Below, piece by piece: positions 4,389 to 6,667 of a DNA stretch of 6,667 bases (positions are counted from its first letter, which is position 1; every line of letters starts with the position of its first letter). The notes below the pieces were generated by a model that was given only the letters and a program-made list of their open reading frames with translations, ran no database searches and was not told the origin of the DNA. The stretch is taken from NCBI GenBank assembly GCA_938003725.1, contig CALKXX010000183.1, positions 1 through 6,667 of the forward strand, in the 5' to 3' direction. This DNA comes from an uncultured Sphingomonadaceae bacterium (lineage in GTDB: Bacteria > Pseudomonadota > Alphaproteobacteria > Sphingomonadales > Sphingomonadaceae). The translations under genes and the position numbers were made by a program.

Positions 4389-5054
4389 TTAGCTGTCCGG
4401 GGGTGTTAGGCGATTTTGGGAATTGGGCAAGGGGCCATAGGTAAAGCGCCGGGCGGCCAGCGCCACCTCTGCCGTAATACCTTCGCCGGTTTTAATGTTG
4501 ATGGTGCGCTCTCCGCCTTCATACATCTGGCGCTTGCGGGCGTGCAGGCGCTCGCGCATCAGGTCGAGCTTGGCATCAATCTTTGCGCGAATTTCGCCCG
4601 GCGCCTCCGATATTTTTGCGCCGTCCCGGTCAAAGCGGATGCCGTTGTCCCACTCCTCGTGGGTGATGACCTTATCGGCGGTGCGGTTGCCAATGCGCTG
4701 ACCATCGGCGCCCATATCGCCATGTTTGATGAGCAGCGCCAGCATCGAACTGTCGGGAGAGATGCGGCGCTCCACCTCTACGCCCTTGCGGATAATCACC
4801 GTCTCCTTGCCCACCACCGCGCGTTCATGGGCGACGGCGATCAACCCGCGCCGCGCATCGGCCAGCGCCGCATCCCACGCCTTGCGAAAGGCCGCGTCCT
4901 TCTTGCGCAGGCGATAGCCAGAGACGGTCGACATCCCAATCACCCGCGCAGCATCCTTGACGCATCCTGTTTGTCTGAGCGTCGCCAGAAAGGTTACCTT
5001 GCGAACATCAGTCCATCCATCGTGTCTCGGTTTCCGTGCCTTCGGAGTGTTCAT
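4389..5054 (-). CDS. Helix-turn-helix protein resembling phage terminase small subunits
   Basis: A 221-residue protein opening with a Lys/Arg-rich tail, then W14TDVRKVTFLATLRQTG and AARVIGMSTVSGYRLRK (35-51). This resembles the DNA-binding helix-turn-helix of small terminase subunits and related sphingomonad chromosomal proteins. It continues with AFRKAWDAALADARRGL (55-71), a segment around 97-120 (SPDSSMLALLIKHGD), and a charged helical region (153-177) likely to oligomerise. No large terminase, portal or capsid gene is visible nearby, and composition matches the core-like block. A stand-alone chromosomal DNA-binding protein is therefore more likely than an active prophage component. Only a weak ribosome-binding site precedes the ATG; a 9-bp dyad lies 30 bp upstream. 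Confidence 0.65.
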   Translation of the reverse strand: MNTPKARKPRHDGWTDVRKVTFLATLRQTGCVKDAARVIGMSTVSGYRLRKKDAAFRKAWDAALADARRGLIAVAHERAVVGKETVIIRKGVEVERRISPDSSMLALLIKHGDMGADGQRIGNRTADKVITHEEWDNGIRFDRDGAKISEAPGEIRAKIDAKLDLMRERLHARKRQMYEGGERTINIKTGEGITAEVALAARRFTYGPLPNSQNRLTPPDS

Positions 5055-5083
5055 CGCGTCCAGCCTTCGTGGGCGCAGGCGAC

Positions 5084-5104
5084 CATAGCTGCGGGGCAGC
5101 TATG
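5084..5104. promoter_or_regulatory. Perfect 9-bp dyad in the gap upstream of the terminase-like gene
   Basis: CATAGCTGC (5084-5092) and GCAGCTATG (5096-5104) form a perfect inverted repeat around GGG. It lies 30 bp before the start of the minus-strand gene at 5054. No T-run follows in either direction, so a terminator is unlikely. A repressor operator, perhaps autoregulatory, or a 5'-UTR hairpin fits better. A second, smaller dyad, TTCGT-C-ACGAA, lies at 5157-5167. Confidence 0.35.
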
Positions 5105-5205
5105 CAAAGCCGAGCCGTTGTAGGATGGGATCAGGGGGTTTTTGGGTTTCTTTTTCTTCGTCACGAACCGGGCGTATCAGAGGTGGGGGCTTGTAGGAAA
5201 GAGCC

Positions 5206-5886
5206 TTATTCCTCCATTTTCAGTTCTAACACCCTGTCATCGGCTTCCTTGTTTAGAATAGAAAGTCTGTTGAATGATTTTTCATTGTAGACTTGAATTC
5301 GGTCAGTAAGATCAACCAGTTGCCTTTTATAGGTGTCAGCACTCATTCTACGAGCCAAGCTTTTACGATTCAGATTTGCTACGTAGGCACACGACATTGC
5401 GCCCGACATTGCAGCACTAATTCCGGCACCGGCATCGCCTCTAACCGCCGGCCATCCGCCGTCAAATAATTCAAATGCAAAATCCGCAAGCTTCAGACAT
5501 TCGTCTGCAATTTCAAATATCGTTTCGTTTGTTTCTTCTAATTTGTCGTTCGCTAGCCGCGCAAATTTGCGGGCTTCTATTCGATCACCAGCATTTTCTC
5601 TTGCTTTACGATAATCGACTACTTTTTGAAATTCGTCAGAATCTCTCTGAAACAGCATTTTCAAGTTTGCTTGGATTTGATCGGCGCTGTCTCTCAAAAA
5701 GTCGACCTGTGACTTGGAAAGCGATACTGATTTTGTCGACGATATTTTGCAAACTGTCGAGATCATGCTGCAGGACAATAATCCTTGCAATGCGGCTGCA
5801 CTACCCGAGCCGGGCGTCGGATTACCAGCGCCGAATTCGGACAATAACTGGTTGGCAGGAATATCAAGAAGCTCTTTGCCTGACAT
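5206..5886 (-). CDS. Cyclodeaminase/cyclohydrolase (FTCD_C) family protein
   Basis: A 226-residue, largely helical protein matching the C-terminal cyclodeaminase domain family of formimidoyltransferase-cyclodeaminase and bacterial FchA. Members act on formimino- or methenyl-tetrahydrofolate. Landmarks are LLSEFGAGNPTPGSGSAAAL (14-33), the glycine-rich folate-site signature (here PGSGS instead of the more usual PGGGS), DSDEFQKVV (82-90) and VRGDAGAGISAAMSGAMSCA (148-167) followed by NLN. The C-terminal helix is charged and somewhat longer than the minimal domain. Its ATG follows the stop of the TcmP-like gene with no gap (TAAATG), so its translation probably depends on that gene. There is no histidine-utilisation or folate gene beside it, and composition is AT-rich. 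A specialised role tied to its partner is therefore more likely than housekeeping folate metabolism. Confidence 0.75.
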   Translation of the reverse strand: MSGKELLDIPANQLLSEFGAGNPTPGSGSAAALQGLLSCSMISTVCKISSTKSVSLSKSQVDFLRDSADQIQANLKMLFQRDSDEFQKVVDYRKARENAGDRIEARKFARLANDKLEETNETIFEIADECLKLADFAFELFDGGWPAVRGDAGAGISAAMSGAMSCAYVANLNRKSLARRMSADTYKRQLVDLTDRIQVYNEKSFNRLSILNKEADDRVLELKMEE

Positions 5887-6667
5887 TTATGTTGCGACCA
5901 TATCCCATATAGTTCTCTGTTTTGGTAAAAGAATTTTATCATCTTTATTCAACCAGCGAGCATTTGGTCTTAGCTTTCCATCATTTGTATAAATTTCTAT
6001 CAAATTATAGTCCCGAGCTAGAGCCACTCCTTTTTCGAATTGGCGTTTTGTTGTAGTAGCATCATTTAGTTCACGACTAAATAGGTCAGACCAATTAATT
6101 CCTTCCCCTCCTCCTCTGTCTTTAAGTGTTCTTGGAAGATCATCTAACATAGCAATACTAGATCTTTCGGCATCTATTGGAGTAAATTCAAAAAGCCCAA
6201 GCTGGTTTTCATCAACATCCTGATCAAATCCAAGCATTTCGAATCCGGCTTTGCCATAAAACTGAGTTTTGTTAGAGAATTTGTAGTGAACTTCCATCAT
6301 GGCATCTCTTGCACGCCATTGTTTTGCAAAGTGAAGCAACCAGATGTCCCTGTTGGACGGTCTTGTTTTCAGAAAAAAGCAAGTGTTAAACGGTGCATTG
6401 ATATATTTAGTAATGTATTCTCTCACCCATTTCTGCCCTCCATATCTTCGCGCCCATTTTTCTTTTGATAGCAACAGTTCTTGGAGTTCAACTTCCGAGA
6501 TGCCGAGCGATGAAACTTTTTTCAAAAATGAGGTGTTTTGGCTAGCTAAGTCCACCAACCAACTTACGGACATCGTCAATATGACTTCCGGTGAATGCAG
6601 ACGGTCAAAAATTGATTTGATGTGGTCCAAATCTACTTGGCCAAAACCGGTTTGATCAAGTAAGAAA
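5887..6667 (-). CDS. Three-Cys-motif partner (TcmP-like) protein, N-terminal part beyond the window
   Basis: The frame is open to the window edge, giving 259 visible residues. The visible part starts FLLDQTGFGQVDLDHI, resembling the DPxG strand of TcmP proteins, then an E-x-I-L-T segment (EVILTMSVSWLVDL). It continues with IWLLHFAKQWRARDAMMEVH, typical of the family's central part, followed by YGKAGFEMLGFD. A C-terminal winged-helix-like region covers about the last 70 residues (TTTKRQFEKGVALARDYNLI, then DGKLRP and WLNKDD). TcmP proteins normally sit beside a three-Cys-motif or phage Gp37/Gp68-like protein, which would be expected upstream, beyond 6667. A TTG at 6630 could be mistaken for a start, but the conserved residues before it show the protein is longer. 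AT-rich composition suggests horizontal acquisition. The biochemical role of the family is not established. Confidence 0.7.
   Translation of the reverse strand, partial: FLLDQTGFGQVDLDHIKSIFDRLHSPEVILTMSVSWLVDLASQNTSFLKKVSSLGISEVELQELLLSKEKWARRYGGQKWVREYITKYINAPFNTCFFLKTRPSNRDIWLLHFAKQWRARDAMMEVHYKFSNKTQFYGKAGFEMLGFDQDVDENQLGLFEFTPIDAERSSIAMLDDLPRTLKDRGGGEGINWSDLFSRELNDATTTKRQFEKGVALARDYNLIEIYTNDGKLRPNARWLNKDDKILLPKQRTIWDMVAT

Noticed and set aside
4416..5123. 235-codon plus-strand frame, longer than the gene opposite it
   Set aside because: It is antisense to the terminase-like gene, whose helix-turn-helix pattern is recognisable. The plus-strand product shows no family pattern.
1..6667. 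CRISPR array, tRNA or rRNA genes
   Set aside because: No regularly spaced repeats beyond two tandem units and no tRNA- or rRNA-like sequence could be recognised on either strand.

Overview
The window most likely comes from an alphaproteobacterium, probably Sphingomonadales. The central block has moderately high GC and carries an RcdA/DUF1465 gene next to YdcH (DUF465) genes and a terminase-small-subunit-like helix-turn-helix gene of a type common in sphingomonads. The assignment rests on recognised families and has not been searched. Two AT-richer accessory segments flank this core-like block.

Left segment (1-1505): an accessory region built around a repeat. A 129-bp sequence with one mismatch occurs at 1-129 and 1224-1352. 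It contains a 17-18-bp motif that recurs six times in both orientations and resembles insertion-sequence ends. Between the copies lie gene debris (130-327), a probable lipoprotein gene (324-953) and a 75-residue protein gene (946-1173), joined by short overlaps into a small operon. The ends of the 75-residue gene and of two gene-tail relics (1-41, 1175-1264) lie inside the motif, so the repeat supplies their last codons and stop. No transposase is visible.

Middle (1506-3462): on the minus strand, a secreted protein with two matching four-cysteine modules (1506-2132) and a 52-residue YdcH protein (2264-2422). On the plus strand, a second YdcH protein (2639-2842) and an RcdA-like CtrA-degradation adaptor (3004-3462). 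Between the YdcH and rcdA genes are two near-matches to the CtrA half-site and two DnaA-box-like sequences.

Right-middle (3471-5054, minus strand): a BASS-family membrane transporter (3471-4364), 24 bp downstream of the terminase-small-subunit-like gene (4389-5054). The transporter converges on rcdA with an 8-bp gap.

Right segment (5206-6667, minus strand, AT-rich): a two-gene unit. The C-terminal part of a three-Cys-motif partner (TcmP-like) protein runs off the window edge. Its stop codon is immediately followed by the start of a formimidoyl-THF cyclodeaminase/methenyl-THF cyclohydrolase-like protein. This abutting pair is the best candidate here for an undescribed system, probably with further members beyond base 6667. 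The 151-bp gap at 5055-5205 contains a perfect 9-bp dyad and marks the composition change between the core-like block and this unit.
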